From contig NC_010571.1 of the NCBI RefSeq assembly GCF_000019965.1, positions 5,403,001 to 5,467,000 on the forward strand: a stretch of DNA of 64,000 bases, read 5' to 3'. The position numbers and the translations under genes are program-made. Below the pieces are notes generated by a model, which saw nothing but the letters and a program-made list of their open reading frames with translations, did no database searches and was not told the origin of the DNA. This stretch comes from Opitutus terrae PB90-1 (GTDB lineage: Bacteria > Verrucomicrobiota > Verrucomicrobiia > Opitutales > Opitutaceae). Within the stretch, counting starts at the first letter, position 1. Each line of letters begins with the position of its first letter. Below are positions 9,708-18,489 of the stretch, in pieces.

Positions 9708-10586
9708 ATGTTGCCCGACCGGCCCATCGCCGAACTCTTCGCCACGCGCCGCCCGGTGCGCTCGCTGGAGTTTTATCCGCCCAAGGACGCGGCCGGCGTT
9801 GAGGCGCTGCGCGCCACCGCGCATGCGCTGCGGCGGATGCTGCCCGATTTTGTCTCGGTGACCTATGGCGCCGGCGGCAGCACCCAGGAGCGGACCGCGC
9901 AGGTGAGCTCAATCCTGCGCAAGGATTGCGGCTTCACCGTCATGCCGCACCTCACGTGCGTCGGACACTCGCAGCTGGAACTCGCCGCGCTTGCCGACGG
10001 TTTCCACGACCACGGTTTCCGGAACATCATGGCCTTGCGTGGCGACCCGCCCAAAGGCTCGGCGCAATTCACACCGCAGCCAGACGGACTCCGCTATGCC
10101 GCCGATCTGGTCACGCTGCTGAAATCGCGGCACACTGATTTTTGTCTCGGTGTCGCCGGCTATCCGGAAAAACATCCCGAAGCCGCTTCGCTCGACGTGG
10201 ATCTCACCAACCTGAAACGCAAGGTCGATGCCGGGGCCGATTTCATCACCACGCAGCTCTTCTTTGACAACACGGTCTACTACCGCTTCGTCGAAAAATG
10301 TCGCGCCGTGGGGATCACAGTTCCGATCGTGCCCGGGATCATGCCCGTACTCTCCCTGCACCAGATCCAACGGTTCACGGCGATGTGCGGTGCCACGCTG
10401 CCGAAACAGCTCATCACCCGGCTCGAAGTCGCGGCGGAGAACACCGATGTGGTCGAGACGATCGGCATCGACTGGGCGTTGACACAGATCCGCGGTCTGC
10501 TCGCGAACGGTGCGCCGGGTTATCACCTCTACGTGCTGAACCGCGCGAAAGCCGCGCTCGCCCTCACCGCCGGGCTCGCCGCATAG
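9708..10586 (+). CDS. metF: 5,10-methylenetetrahydrofolate reductase
   Basis: Reduces methylene-THF to methyl-THF for methionine synthesis, FAD-dependent. The 292-residue protein is standard length. Landmarks are SLEFYPPKD (with the catalytic Glu), VSVTYGAGGSTQERT, MPHLTCVGHSQLEL, NIMALRGDPPKG, AGYPEKHPEA, and GADFITTQLFFDN near residue 180. ATG 9708 begins MLPDRPIAELFATRRPVRSLEF, as expected. It is a monocistronic plus-strand gene bounded by palindromic repeats. Confidence 0.95.
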   Translation: MLPDRPIAELFATRRPVRSLEFYPPKDAAGVEALRATAHALRRMLPDFVSVTYGAGGSTQERTAQVSSILRKDCGFTVMPHLTCVGHSQLELAALADGFHDHGFRNIMALRGDPPKGSAQFTPQPDGLRYAADLVTLLKSRHTDFCLGVAGYPEKHPEAASLDVDLTNLKRKVDAGADFITTQLFFDNTVYYRFVEKCRAVGITVPIVPGIMPVLSLHQIQRFTAMCGATLPKQLITRLEVAAENTDVVETIGIDWALTQIRGLLANGAPGYHLYVLNRAKAALALTAGLAA

Positions 10587-10612
10587 GGTTCTCACCGTAC
10601 GCCAACGCTTGT

Positions 10613-10695
10613 GTGGGAGCGCGGCCAGTTTACCCCGACGCGTCGGGGTCCCCGGCCGCCTCCCGCCCCGTTGCGGGCGAGACGCCCGCATCCCA
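10613..10695. repeat. GGGAGCGCGG-type repeat with TTACCCCGACGCGTCGGGG core
   Basis: Sits between metF and the convergent SUI1-like gene. TGGGAGCGCGGCCAGTTTAC, then a CCCCGACGCGTCGGGG self-palindrome, then a GCGGGCGAGACGCCCGC hairpin. The first part is nearly identical to 22134-22170. Confidence 0.65.
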
Positions 10696-10698
10696 GCA

Positions 10699-11124
10699 CT
10701 ATCCGCCCGCAAACACGGGCCGGAAACCGGCCTCGCTCAGGATCCGCGCCACGGTCTCGCGCTGATCGCCTTGGATTTCGATCTGGCCATCTTTCACCGT
10801 TCCCCCGCAGCCGCATGCCGCGCGCATCTTTTTCGCGAGTTGCTCTTTCTCGGGCAGGCCGATGCCTACAAATCCGCTGACGACGGTCACCGTCTTTCCG
10901 CCCCGCCCACCGGTCTCGCGCTTGATGTCGACGCGCCCGCGGTTTTTTGCCGGCTCAGCCGATTTTGTTGCAGCCGGGCTCGCTGAGCCCGGTCCGGGGC
11001 CAGCGGCCCCGGCTACAAGCCGGGCTGGATTCGCTGGCGCTAATCCAGCGCTGCTGAGCGCGGCGAACGGATTTTGGCCGAGCGCGCCGCCGCCATCGGT
11101 TGGAACTTTGTCCTTGGCCGCCAT
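10699..11124 (-). CDS. SUI1/eIF1-like translation factor (YciH family)
   Basis: A SUI1-fold protein related to bacterial YciH and eIF1, thought to tune start-codon choice at the ribosome. ATG 11124 (MAAKDKVPTDGG) is chosen because GAGGAG lies 7 bases upstream. The conserved SUI1 segment GRGGKTVTVVSGF...EKEQLAKKMRAACGCGGTVKDGQIEIQGDQRETVARIL covers about residues 70-135. Residues 36-52, in the disordered N-terminal tail, are encoded by the palindromic element at 10969-11017. It follows directly, by 2 bases, the small gene at 11127-11369, so the two are probably co-transcribed. Confidence 0.88.
   Translation of the reverse strand: MAAKDKVPTDGGGALGQNPFAALSSAGLAPANPARLVAGAAGPGPGSASPAATKSAEPAKNRGRVDIKRETGGRGGKTVTVVSGFVGIGLPEKEQLAKKMRAACGCGGTVKDGQIEIQGDQRETVARILSEAGFRPVFAGG
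10969..11017. repeat. Palindromic element A, copy 2 (inside SUI1-like gene)
   Basis: 49 bp with the same structure. In the sense of the minus-strand gene it starts TGTAGCCGGGGCC and ends GCCCGGCTGCA, encoding VAGAAGPGPGSASPAA. Orientation and frame relative to the host gene match the copies in sucB, lpd and the GldG-like gene. Confidence 0.88.
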
Positions 11125-11126
11125 GG

Positions 11127-11369
11127 TCAGCTCCTCGCGGCCCGACCGCCGCATGCGCCGACGGGAATGTCACTCGCGCCACCGAGGAACATCAGCGCTT
11201 TCGCATAGCTCCGGTTTTGCAGAAAATGCACGAGTTGCGGATGCAAGCTGGCCCGCCCGCGCGCGAGGAGATCGTCCACTCGCTCCATCGCGACGGCGAT
11301 CCGCGTTCCATCCCGCGCCTCGATGGCGTCGAGCAGTTGCTGCACCGAATTCTTGATGTCCCTTTCCAT
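11127..11369 (-). CDS. Small conserved-looking helical protein, unknown
   Basis: An 80-residue protein (MERDIKNSVQQLLDAIEARD...) predicted to be mostly alpha-helical, with no signal peptide or membrane segment. It lies upstream of, and almost touches, the SUI1-like gene on the same strand, suggesting one transcript. I do not recognise the family. Codon usage and the tight spacing support it being real. The last 15 residues (PVGACGGRAARS) are Gly/Ala-rich. Confidence 0.6.
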   Translation of the reverse strand: MERDIKNSVQQLLDAIEARDGTRIAVAMERVDDLLARGRASLHPQLVHFLQNRSYAKALMFLGGASDIPVGACGGRAARS

Positions 11370-11551
11370 GGCTATGACGTGCGAAATCTAATTCCGCAGT
11401 TACTCTCGTTAAGCGCGATTGCAATCCCGACCTCTGTCGCCCCCAAGCTTGTGTCCCCGTAAATCTGATGTTGTTTTGTCCGACCTTCTTACAGTGATGC
11501 CTCGCACCTCCGTCCCCCGTCATTTGCACCACGGCCGCGAGTCTTCCCGCC

Positions 11552-14314
11552 ATGAAACCGCTTAATGTCTCCGCCAACGCCAATACCGCTGTGATCGAAG
11601 CGGCGTATGAGGCATGGCTCAAGCAACCCGACTCCGTCGATCCGACGTGGCGCGCCTTTTTCCAAGGCTTCACGCTCGGCACGAGCGGCGGATCGCTCGG
11701 CACGGAGGGCGCGAATCTTCGGATCATCGACAGCTACAAGCAGGCGCAGGTCGGCCGGTTCATCAACGCGCACCGCGCCCACGGCCATCTCCAGGCGCAC
11801 CTCGACCCCTTGGGCGAGCCACCGCCCGCGGACCCGAAACTGACGCTGTCGTATTTCGGGCTCGACGAAAACGACCTGGGCGAGTCCTTCACGCTCACCA
11901 ACTTCAAGGGCGGCGGCCAGATGAAGCTGCGGGACATCGTCGACGCGTTGCGGCAGACCTACTGCGGCCACATCGGGGTCGAGTACATGCACGTGCAGGA
12001 ACACGCCGCGCGCGAGTGGCTGCAGGTGCGGATGGAGCAGACGAACAACCAGCCGCGCTTCTCCCGCGCCGAGAAGATCCGGATCCTCCGCCGGCTCCAC
12101 AAGGCCGAGCTGTTCGAAAAGTTTCTCCACACGAAATACGTCGGCCAGAAGCGCTTCTCGGGCGAAGGCGCGGAGACCTTCATCGCCGCGATCGATGCGA
12201 TGCTCGAGAAATGCCCCGAGCTCGGCGTCGAGGAGATCGTCATGGGCATGGCGCACCGCGGCCGGCTCAACGTCCTCACCTCGATCATGCGCAAGCCCTT
12301 CGAGGTGCTGTTCGAGCAGTTTTCGGAAAACTACCTCCCCGAGTCCGTGGCCGGCGACGGCGACGTGAAATACCATCTCGGCTACGAGGCGATTCTCGAC
12401 ACGTCCTCGGGACAAAAGGTCGAGATCCGGCTCGCGGCCAATCCCTCGCACCTCGAGATCGTCGATCCTGTGGTCGAGGGCAAGGCCCGCGCCCGCCAGC
12501 GCGTGCGCCATGCCACCTCCGAGCGCCAGCGCGTCCTGCCGTTCCTCATCCACGGCGACGCCGCGTTCGCCGGCCAGGGGATCGTCGCCGAAACGCTCAA
12601 CTTCTCGCAGCTGCCCGGCTACACCACCGGCGGCACCGTTCACCTCGTCATCAACAACCAGATCGGCTTCACCACGCTGCCGCACGAAGCGCGCTCGACG
12701 CGCTACTGCACCGACGTCGCGAAGATGGTCGAGGCGCCGATCTTCCATGTGAACGGTGACGATGCCGAAGCCGTGTGCCTGGTCGCGCAGCTCGCGCTCG
12801 AGTTCCGCGTGCGGTTCCAGCGCGACGTCGTCATCGACATGGTCTGCTACCGCAAGCACGGCCACAACGAGGCCGACGAGCCCGCGTTCACGCAGCCCGT
12901 GCTCTACCGCCAGATCGCCGCGCATCCGCTCGTCTCGTCCATTCTCACCGAGAAGCTCGTGCGCGAGGGCACGATCACGCCGGACGAAGCCGAAGCGATC
13001 AAGGCCGAGTATACCGCCGCGCTCGAGGCGAATTTCGAACGCGCCAAAGCCCGCGAAAAGGAAAAGGAAGGCGCGCGGAGCGTGCAGCAATCCCAGGCGA
13101 TCGAACGCGAGAAGTTCAAGGGCTCCACCGCGTTCTTCCAACCCGCCTATCGCCACTCCACGATCGACACCGGCGCGGAGCCGGCGCTGATCAACCGCGT
13201 GGTCGCGGGGCTCACGACGATTCCGGGCAGCTTCAAGCTCAACCCGAAGATCCGCCGGTTCCTCGACAACCGCATCCGCGCGCATCGCGAAGGCGGGCCC
13301 ATCGACTGGGGTTTCGGCGAAGCGCTGGCGTTCGGCACGCTGCTGCTCGACGGCACGCCGATCCGGCTGAGCGGCCAGGACTGCGAGCGCGGCACGTTCA
13401 GTCACCGCCACGCCGTGCTCTACGACGTCGACACGCGTGAGCAATACGTCCCGCTGAAAAACCTCGATCCGCAGCAGCCCGCGTTCTGCGTCTACAATTC
13501 GCTGCTCTCCGAAGCCGGCGTGCTCGGGTTCGACTACGGCTACTCGATGGACTACCCCCAGATGCTCTGCATCTGGGAGGCGCAGTTCGGCGATTTCGTC
13601 AACGGCGCGCAGGTCGTGATCGATCAGTTTATCGCGAGCAGCGAATCGAAGTGGCAGCGAGCCAGCGGCATCGTGCTGCTGCTGCCGCACGGCTACGAGG
13701 GCCAGGGGCCGGAGCATTCCTCCGCGCGGCTCGAGCGTTTCCTCGGGCTGTGCGCCGAGGACAACATCCAGGTGACCAACATCACCACCCCGGCCAACTT
13801 CTTCCACCTGCTCCGGCGACAGATGAAACGCGACTTCCGCAAGCCGCTCGTCGTCATGTCGCCCAAATCGCTGCTCCGGCACCCGGCGTGCGTTTCGCGA
13901 CTCGACGAATTCACCTCCGGCCGGTTCCAGGAGGTGCTGGACGATCCGAAGCCGCCCGCCAAGGTCGAGCGGGTGATCTACTGCAGCGGCAAGGTGTATT
14001 ACGATCTCTGTGACTTCCGCGATCGCCACCACCTCAACGACGTCGCGATCGTCCGGATCGAGCAGCTTTATCCGCTCCACCGCGACCGGCTCGCCGCGGT
14101 CGCCGACCGCTACAACGGCGCGCGCATCGTGTGGTGCCAGGAAGAGCCGCAGAACATGGGCGCGTGGACGTTCATCGCGCCGCGCCTCGCGGAGATCTAC
14201 GGCTTTCCGCCAAAATACGCCGGCCGCGACGCCGCCGCCTCACCCGCGGTCGGGGCCCTCGCGCTGCACAAATTCGAACTCAACGCGCTGCTCCAGGACG
14301 CGTTCAATATCTAG
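11552..14314 (+). CDS. sucA: 2-oxoglutarate dehydrogenase E1 component
   Basis: Thiamine-dependent decarboxylase of the TCA-cycle 2-oxoglutarate dehydrogenase complex. 920 residues, the usual length. The N-terminus SANANTAVIEAAYEAWLKQPDSVDPTWRAFF is the E2-binding helix typical of SucA. Further landmarks are VIMGMAHRGRLNVL-type (IVMGMAHRGRLNVL), AANPSHLEIVDPVVEGKARA, HGDAAFAGQGIVAETLN, the TPP motif VNGDDAEAV...MVCYRKHGHNEADEPAFTQP and ERGTFSHRHAVL. ATG 11552 is the first start before the conserved N-terminus. It heads the operon sucA-sucB-lpd. The matching succinyl-CoA synthetase genes are 41 kb away. Confidence 0.96.
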   Translation: MKPLNVSANANTAVIEAAYEAWLKQPDSVDPTWRAFFQGFTLGTSGGSLGTEGANLRIIDSYKQAQVGRFINAHRAHGHLQAHLDPLGEPPPADPKLTLSYFGLDENDLGESFTLTNFKGGGQMKLRDIVDALRQTYCGHIGVEYMHVQEHAAREWLQVRMEQTNNQPRFSRAEKIRILRRLHKAELFEKFLHTKYVGQKRFSGEGAETFIAAIDAMLEKCPELGVEEIVMGMAHRGRLNVLTSIMRKPFEVLFEQFSENYLPESVAGDGDVKYHLGYEAILDTSSGQKVEIRLAANPSHLEIVDPVVEGKARARQRVRHATSERQRVLPFLIHGDAAFAGQGIVAETLNFSQLPGYTTGGTVHLVINNQIGFTTLPHEARSTRYCTDVAKMVEAPIFHVNGDDAEAVCLVAQLALEFRVRFQRDVVIDMVCYRKHGHNEADEPAFTQPVLYRQIAAHPLVSSILTEKLVREGTITPDEAEAIKAEYTAALEANFERAKAREKEKEGARSVQQSQAIEREKFKGSTAFFQPAYRHSTIDTGAEPALINRVVAGLTTIPGSFKLNPKIRRFLDNRIRAHREGGPIDWGFGEALAFGTLLLDGTPIRLSGQDCERGTFSHRHAVLYDVDTREQYVPLKNLDPQQPAFCVYNSLLSEAGVLGFDYGYSMDYPQMLCIWEAQFGDFVNGAQVVIDQFIASSESKWQRASGIVLLLPHGYEGQGPEHSSARLERFLGLCAEDNIQVTNITTPANFFHLLRRQMKRDFRKPLVVMSPKSLLRHPACVSRLDEFTSGRFQEVLDDPKPPAKVERVIYCSGKVYYDLCDFRDRHHLNDVAIVRIEQLYPLHRDRLAAVADRYNGARIVWCQEEPQNMGAWTFIAPRLAEIYGFPPKYAGRDAAASPAVGALALHKFELNALLQDAFNI

Positions 14315-14321
14315 CCGCCAT

Positions 14322-14402
14322 CGTTCTCGTTCTTCATTCTCTTTCTCGTTCTCTCGCTACACACGCTCGTAAGAGAATGATTACGATTACGAGAAAGCGG
14401 AC
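14322..14402. repeat. Inverted repeat with short tandem-repeat arms (TTCTCGTTCT type)
   Basis: Between sucA and sucB: a left arm of repeated TCTCGTTCTT/TTCTCGTTCTC words faces a right arm AAGAGAATGATTACGATTACGAGAAAG. Both are imperfect copies of a short tandem unit. AT content is well above the surrounding genes. Confidence 0.6.
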
Positions 14403-14420
14403 GATTCATCTCCCCCTCCC

Positions 14421-15752
14421 ATGCCCAACCTCGAAGTCAAAATCCCCCCGATGGGCGAATCGATCATCTCCGGCGTGCTCGCCAAGTGGCACGTGAACAA
14501 CGGCGACGTCGTGCAGAAGGATCAACCGCTGTTCGAGCTCGAGACCGACAAGATCACGTCCGAAGGCACCGCCGAGGCGGCCGGCCGGATCACGCTCTCG
14601 GTCGAGGCCGGGGCCGAGGTGAAGATCGGCCAGGTCGTCGCGACGATCGACACCGCCGCTGCTGGTGCCGCGACGCCCTCGTCGCGGCCGGCGCCGGGCG
14701 CGACTGCCACCGGCCAGGACGGCACGCCCACCTCCGCCCTGCCGAATCCCTACGCCCCGCCGGGCACCGCCCAAGCGGCGAGTGCCATTGCGAAATCGCC
14801 GGGTGCCGGCGCAGGTCAGCCAACCCCCGCGCCGAAATCGCTCGGCACGGAATCACCCGCCGTCCGGCGGCTCGCCGCGGAAACCGGCGTGGATCCCGCG
14901 AAGGTCTCCGGCACCGGCAAGGCCGGCCGCGTCACCAAGGGCGACATGCTCGCTGCTGCTGAGTCCAAATCAGCGGCCCCAACCATTGTAGCCGGGGTCG
15001 CCGACCCCGGACCGGGCTCACCGAGCCCGGCTACAACCGCTTCCTCGCGGGCCCAACGCCAGACCCGCCGCAAGATGTCGCCGCTCCGTCAGAAGATCGC
15101 GCAGCGACTCGTTGCCGCGCAGCAGGAGGCGGCCATGCTCACCACGTTCAACGAGGTCGACATGTCGCACGTCATGGTGCTGCGCGCGAAATATCAGGAC
15201 GACTTCGTGAAACGCCACGGGATCAAGCTCGGGTTCATGTCGTTCTTCCTGAAAGCCGCCGTGCACGCGCTGCGCGAAGTGCCCGCGGTCAACGCCCAGA
15301 TCGACGGCGACAGCATCGTCGAAAACCATTTCTACGACATCGGCGTTGCCGTCTCGACGGATCGCGGCCTGATGGTGCCGGTCATCCGCGACTGCGACAC
15401 GATCGGCATGGCGGACATGGAAAAACAAATCGCGACCGCCGCGACCAAAGCCCGCGACGGCAAGATCACGCTCGCCGATCTCGAGGGCGGCGTGTTCACC
15501 ATCACCAACGGCGGCATCTTCGGCTCGATGCTTTCGACGCCGATCATCAATCCGCCGCAGAGCGCCATCCTCGGCATGCACGCGATCAACGAGCGGCCGG
15601 TCGCGGTGAACGGTCAGGTCGTGATCCGGCCGATGATGTATCTCGCGCTCAGCTACGATCACCGGTTGGTCGACGGCAAACAGGCCGTCACCTTCCTCGT
15701 GAGAGTGAAACAAGCCATCGAGGATCCCACCCGGCTGGTCCTCGGCATCTGA
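14421..15752 (+). CDS. sucB: Dihydrolipoyl succinyltransferase (E2 of 2-oxoglutarate dehydrogenase)
   Basis: Transfers the succinyl group from E1 to CoA. 443 residues with one lipoyl domain (about 1-77, lipoyl-lysine in ETDKITSE), an Ala/Pro linker, the E3/E1-binding domain ([33 protein letters not shown], about 142-178), and the catalytic domain (about 215-443) ending in the active-site [12 protein letters not shown]. Residues 189-205 come from the palindromic element at 14987-15035, placed exactly in the flexible linker between the binding and catalytic domains. It lies 106 bases after sucA and 73 before lpd. Confidence 0.95.
   Translation: MPNLEVKIPPMGESIISGVLAKWHVNNGDVVQKDQPLFELETDKITSEGTAEAAGRITLSVEAGAEVKIGQVVATIDTAAAGAATPSSRPAPGATATGQDGTPTSALPNPYAPPGTAQAASAIAKSPGAGAGQPTPAPKSLGTESPAVRRLAAETGVDPAKVSGTGKAGRVTKGDMLAAAESKSAAPTIVAGVADPGPGSPSPATTASSRAQRQTRRKMSPLRQKIAQRLVAAQQEAAMLTTFNEVDMSHVMVLRAKYQDDFVKRHGIKLGFMSFFLKAAVHALREVPAVNAQIDGDSIVENHFYDIGVAVSTDRGLMVPVIRDCDTIGMADMEKQIATAATKARDGKITLADLEGGVFTITNGGIFGSMLSTPIINPPQSAILGMHAINERPVAVNGQVVIRPMMYLALSYDHRLVDGKQAVTFLVRVKQAIEDPTRLVLGI
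14987..15035. repeat. Palindromic element A, copy 3 (inside sucB)
   Basis: 49 bp: TGTAGCCGGGGTCGCCGACC... to ...GAGCCCGGCTACA. It encodes [16 protein letters not shown] in frame with sucB. Confidence 0.9.
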
Positions 15753-15756
15753 TCCT

Positions 15757-15822
15757 AACAGAAGCTAACGAAGGGAACGAAGAACCTCTCTCCTCCCTTC
15801 GTTTCCTCCGTTTCCTTCTGTA
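15757..15822. repeat. Inverted repeat with GAACGAAG/CTTCGTTT arms
   Basis: ACAGAAGCTAACGAAGGGAA faces CCCTTCGTTTCCTCCGTTTC...CTTCTGT, filling the sucB-lpd gap. It folds into a long imperfect hairpin. It may act on mRNA stability between the two genes. Confidence 0.6.
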
Positions 15823-15825
15823 AAA

Positions 15826-17271
15826 ATGTCTTCTGCATCCTTCGATCTCATCGTCATCGGCGCCGGCCCCGGCGGTTACGTGTGCGCGTTTCGCGCGGCG
15901 CAGCTCGGGATGAAAGTCGCGCTCGTCGACAAACGTCCGACGCTCGGCGGCACGTGCCTCAATGTCGGCTGCATTCCGTCCAAGGCGCTGTTGCATTCGA
16001 GCGAACACGTCACCTGGGCGCAGCACCACGCCGCCGAGCACGGGATCAAGCTCGGCCAGGTCGAGCTTGATCTCGAAGCGTTCATGAAGCGGAAGGACGA
16101 AGTGGTGGCCAAGCTCGTCGGTGGCGTCGCCCAGCTCGCGAAAGCCCGCAAGATCACCGTGGTCCACGGCGCCGCGTCTTTTCTCGACCGCAACACCGTC
16201 GCTGTAGCCGGGGTCGCCGACCCCGGCCAGCCGGGCTCAACGAGCCCGGCTACATCGCGTCAGACCCTCACGGCGCCGAACATCGTCATCGCCACCGGCT
16301 CCGCGCCGGTCGAGCTGCCGTTCCTCAAGTTCGACGGGAAAACGATCGTCTCGAGCGATCACGCGATCGCCTTCGCCTCCGTTCCGAAGAAGCTCGTCGT
16401 TGTGGGCGGCGGCGCGATCGGGCTCGAACTCGGCTCCGTCTGGTCCCGGCTTGGCAGCGATGTCACCGTCGTGGAATTCCTCCCCAAGATCGTCGCCAAC
16501 TACGACGACGACATCGTGCGCAATTTCAGCCGGATCCTGACCAAGCAAGGCCTGAAGATCGAAACCGGCGCCAAGGTCACAGGTTTCCGCCCCTCGACGG
16601 CCGGCGCAACCGGCATCCTCACGGCTGAGCGTGACGGCAAGAAGCTCGAGTTCGAAGCGGACAAAGTTCTGGTCTCGGTCGGCCGCCATCCGTTCACCGA
16701 CGGACTAGCGTTGGAGAAAGCCGGCGTGCAACTCGATGAAAAGAAACGCATCAAGGTCGACGATCACCTGCGCACGACGGCGCCCGGCATCTGGGCGATC
16801 GGCGACGTGATCGCCGGACCGATGCTCGCCCACAAGGCCGAGGAGGACGGCGTCGCCGTCGCCGAATGGATCGCGGGCAAAGCGGGCCACGTGAATTGGG
16901 ATCTCGTTCCCGCCATCGTCTACACCTCTCCCGAAGTTGCGGCCGTCGGACTCGGCGAAGACGGCGCGAAGGCCAAAGGCCTCGCCGTCAAAGTGGGTAA
17001 GTTCAACCTCGCCGCGAACGGTCGCGCGATCGCCGCCAACGCAACCGACGGCTACGTAAAGATCATCGCCGACGCAAAGACGGATCGGATTCTCGGCTGC
17101 CAGATTCTGGGCAACAACGCCGGCGAGCTGATCAGCGAAGTCGTCACGCACATGGAATACGGTGGCAGTGCCGAGGACCTCGGCCGCACGATCCACGCGC
17201 ATCCGACGATGAGCGAAGCCGTGAAGGAAGCCGGCCTCGCCGTGAGCAAGAGCGCGATCCACGCGCTGTGA
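15826..17271 (+). CDS. lpdA: Dihydrolipoyl dehydrogenase (E3)
   Basis: FAD/NAD flavoprotein that reoxidises the lipoyl groups of SucB and other E2 enzymes. 481 residues: FAD motif [17 protein letters not shown] near residue 10, redox disulfide [15 protein letters not shown] (Cys about 45 and 50), NAD-domain [34 protein letters not shown] and the C-terminal catalytic [10 protein letters not shown]. Residues about 126-143 ([17 protein letters not shown]) come from a palindromic element. In other E3 proteins this place is the short turn just before NIVIATGS, so the insertion lengthens a surface beta-turn of the FAD domain. Third gene of the operon. Confidence 0.95.
   Translation: MSSASFDLIVIGAGPGGYVCAFRAAQLGMKVALVDKRPTLGGTCLNVGCIPSKALLHSSEHVTWAQHHAAEHGIKLGQVELDLEAFMKRKDEVVAKLVGGVAQLAKARKITVVHGAASFLDRNTVAVAGVADPGQPGSTSPATSRQTLTAPNIVIATGSAPVELPFLKFDGKTIVSSDHAIAFASVPKKLVVVGGGAIGLELGSVWSRLGSDVTVVEFLPKIVANYDDDIVRNFSRILTKQGLKIETGAKVTGFRPSTAGATGILTAERDGKKLEFEADKVLVSVGRHPFTDGLALEKAGVQLDEKKRIKVDDHLRTTAPGIWAIGDVIAGPMLAHKAEEDGVAVAEWIAGKAGHVNWDLVPAIVYTSPEVAAVGLGEDGAKAKGLAVKVGKFNLAANGRAIAANATDGYVKIIADAKTDRILGCQILGNNAGELISEVVTHMEYGGSAEDLGRTIHAHPTMSEAVKEAGLAVSKSAIHAL
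16203..16254. repeat. Palindromic element A, copy 4 (inside lpdA)
   Basis: 52 bp, exactly one codon longer than the 49-bp copies: the centre is CCCCGGCCAGCCGGGCTC, where copy 1 has CCCCGGCCCGGGCTC. Frame is preserved and the peptide becomes [17 protein letters not shown]. Confidence 0.9.
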
Positions 17272-17343
17272 TCGGCAAGGACGGCTCTCCGGGCCGTCCC
17301 GCGTCGCGTCCGCCGGAGCGCGCCGTGCTGCGTCCACGCTTGC

Positions 17344-17372
17344 GTGGGAGCGCGGTCGCCCTCGGCCGCCTG
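17344..17372. repeat. GGGAGCGCGG-type short repeat
   Basis: GTGGGAGCGCGGTCGCCCTC followed by GGCCGCC in the lpdA-exporter gap. The matching arm at 24068 differs by one base in the first 20. Confidence 0.5.
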
Positions 17373-17470
17373 CGAGCACGCGACACCACTTCGCCGTTTC
17401 CGCGCACCGCTGATCGCTCCCGCGCTCCGCCGGCATTGACGCGTCGCCCGCGTTCCGCCGCGCTGGTGGC

Positions 17471-18328
17471 GTGCCGGAATCCTCCCACCACGCACGCGGC
17501 GTCATGCTGATGCTGCTCTCGACCGTTTGCTTCACCGCGAACGTCCTGCTCATCCGCGCCCTCGGCGAATTCGCCACCGTCAACGTCTGGCTGATCAGCT
17601 GCACGCGCTTCGTCGTGGGCCTCGTGATGATCCTCGCCCTCTACCGACAGGAATTCCAGCCGCGCCACCTTTACCAGAATCGTCAGCTCATCAGTCGCGG
17701 ACTCGCCGGCGGCATCGGCGTCTACGCCTATTACCTGACGGTGATCCACATCGGGCCCGGTCGGGCAACGTTCATCAACAATACCTACGTGATCTTCGGC
17801 GCCTTGCTCGCCGTCTGGATGCTGGGCGAACGCTTCACCGCTGCTCGCGCCACCGGCAGCACGATGGCACTCGGCGGACTTGCGCTGCTCACGAACCCCT
17901 TCGCCGCCGGCGCGGTTACCAGCATCTACGACCTGCTCGCGATTGGCGGCGCGTTCCTGTCGGCCTACATCGTCGTGACGATCCGTCAGCTTCACGCATC
18001 CGAGCACACTTCGACCATCTTCGCCGCCCAATGCGTTTACGGGCTCCTCGTGTGCTCGGTGCCCGCCGCGCTCCACCCGGAGCCGATCGCGCCGCTGGCA
18101 TGGGCGGTGATGCTTGGCGCCGGGATCTGCGCCGGCGCGGGTCAGCTCGCGATGACCCGTGCGTTCCGCGAGTTGCCCGTCGCCGAAGGTTCGTTGCTGC
18201 AAATGATCGTGCCCGTCGGCATCGCCCTTGGCGGCTTCGCCTTGTTCGGCGAACATTTCACGCGGCACGAACTGCTGGGCGCCGCGCTGATCCTCGGCGG
18301 CACCACCTACACCTCACTGCGGCGGTGA
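17471..18328 (+). CDS. EamA/DMT-superfamily exporter
   Basis: An inner-membrane protein of about 10 helices and 285 residues, with two EamA repeats (about 10-140 and 150-285). Examples are GVMLMLLSTVCFTANVLLIRAL at the first helix and TFINNTYVIFGALLAVWMLGERFTAARATGSTMALGGLALL, the classic end-of-repeat helix pair with ERFT. The second repeat ends FALFGEHFTRHELLGAALILGGTTY. It probably exports small metabolites; the substrate is not predictable. The start is uncertain: GTG 17471 or ATG 17504. It stands alone between two repeat-filled gaps. Confidence 0.85.
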   Translation: MPESSHHARGVMLMLLSTVCFTANVLLIRALGEFATVNVWLISCTRFVVGLVMILALYRQEFQPRHLYQNRQLISRGLAGGIGVYAYYLTVIHIGPGRATFINNTYVIFGALLAVWMLGERFTAARATGSTMALGGLALLTNPFAAGAVTSIYDLLAIGGAFLSAYIVVTIRQLHASEHTSTIFAAQCVYGLLVCSVPAALHPEPIAPLAWAVMLGAGICAGAGQLAMTRAFRELPVAEGSLLQMIVPVGIALGGFALFGEHFTRHELLGAALILGGTTYTSLRR

Positions 18329-18364
18329 CACGGCACCCCGAACTTCGCTGATCTGCCCAGCACA

Positions 18365-18455
18365 GGTAGGGCGAAGCGTCCCCGCCGAGCCGTTTCGAAA
18401 AGCCGGTCTGCGGCTGTATGGAGAGCCGCGGCTCACCGGGACGGTTCGCCCTACC
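18365..18455. repeat. GGTAGGGCGAA-type inverted repeat
   Basis: GGTAGGGCGAAGCGTCCC near 18365 and GGGACGGTTCGCCCTACC ending at 18455 are near-perfect complements, with a smaller GCCGAGCCG/CGCGGCTC pair inside. It lies between the convergent exporter and lipoprotein genes. Relatives are at 34162 and 59345. Confidence 0.75.
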
Positions 18456-18489
18456 AGGATGGTGAAAAGGTTACGGTCAGCTAAAACGC

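Noticed and set aside
11489-14080. Very long open frame antisense to sucA (863 codons)
   Set aside because: It lies entirely opposite a clear sucA. The translation is His/Arg/Val/Asp-rich without domains, as expected from high-GC antisense frames.
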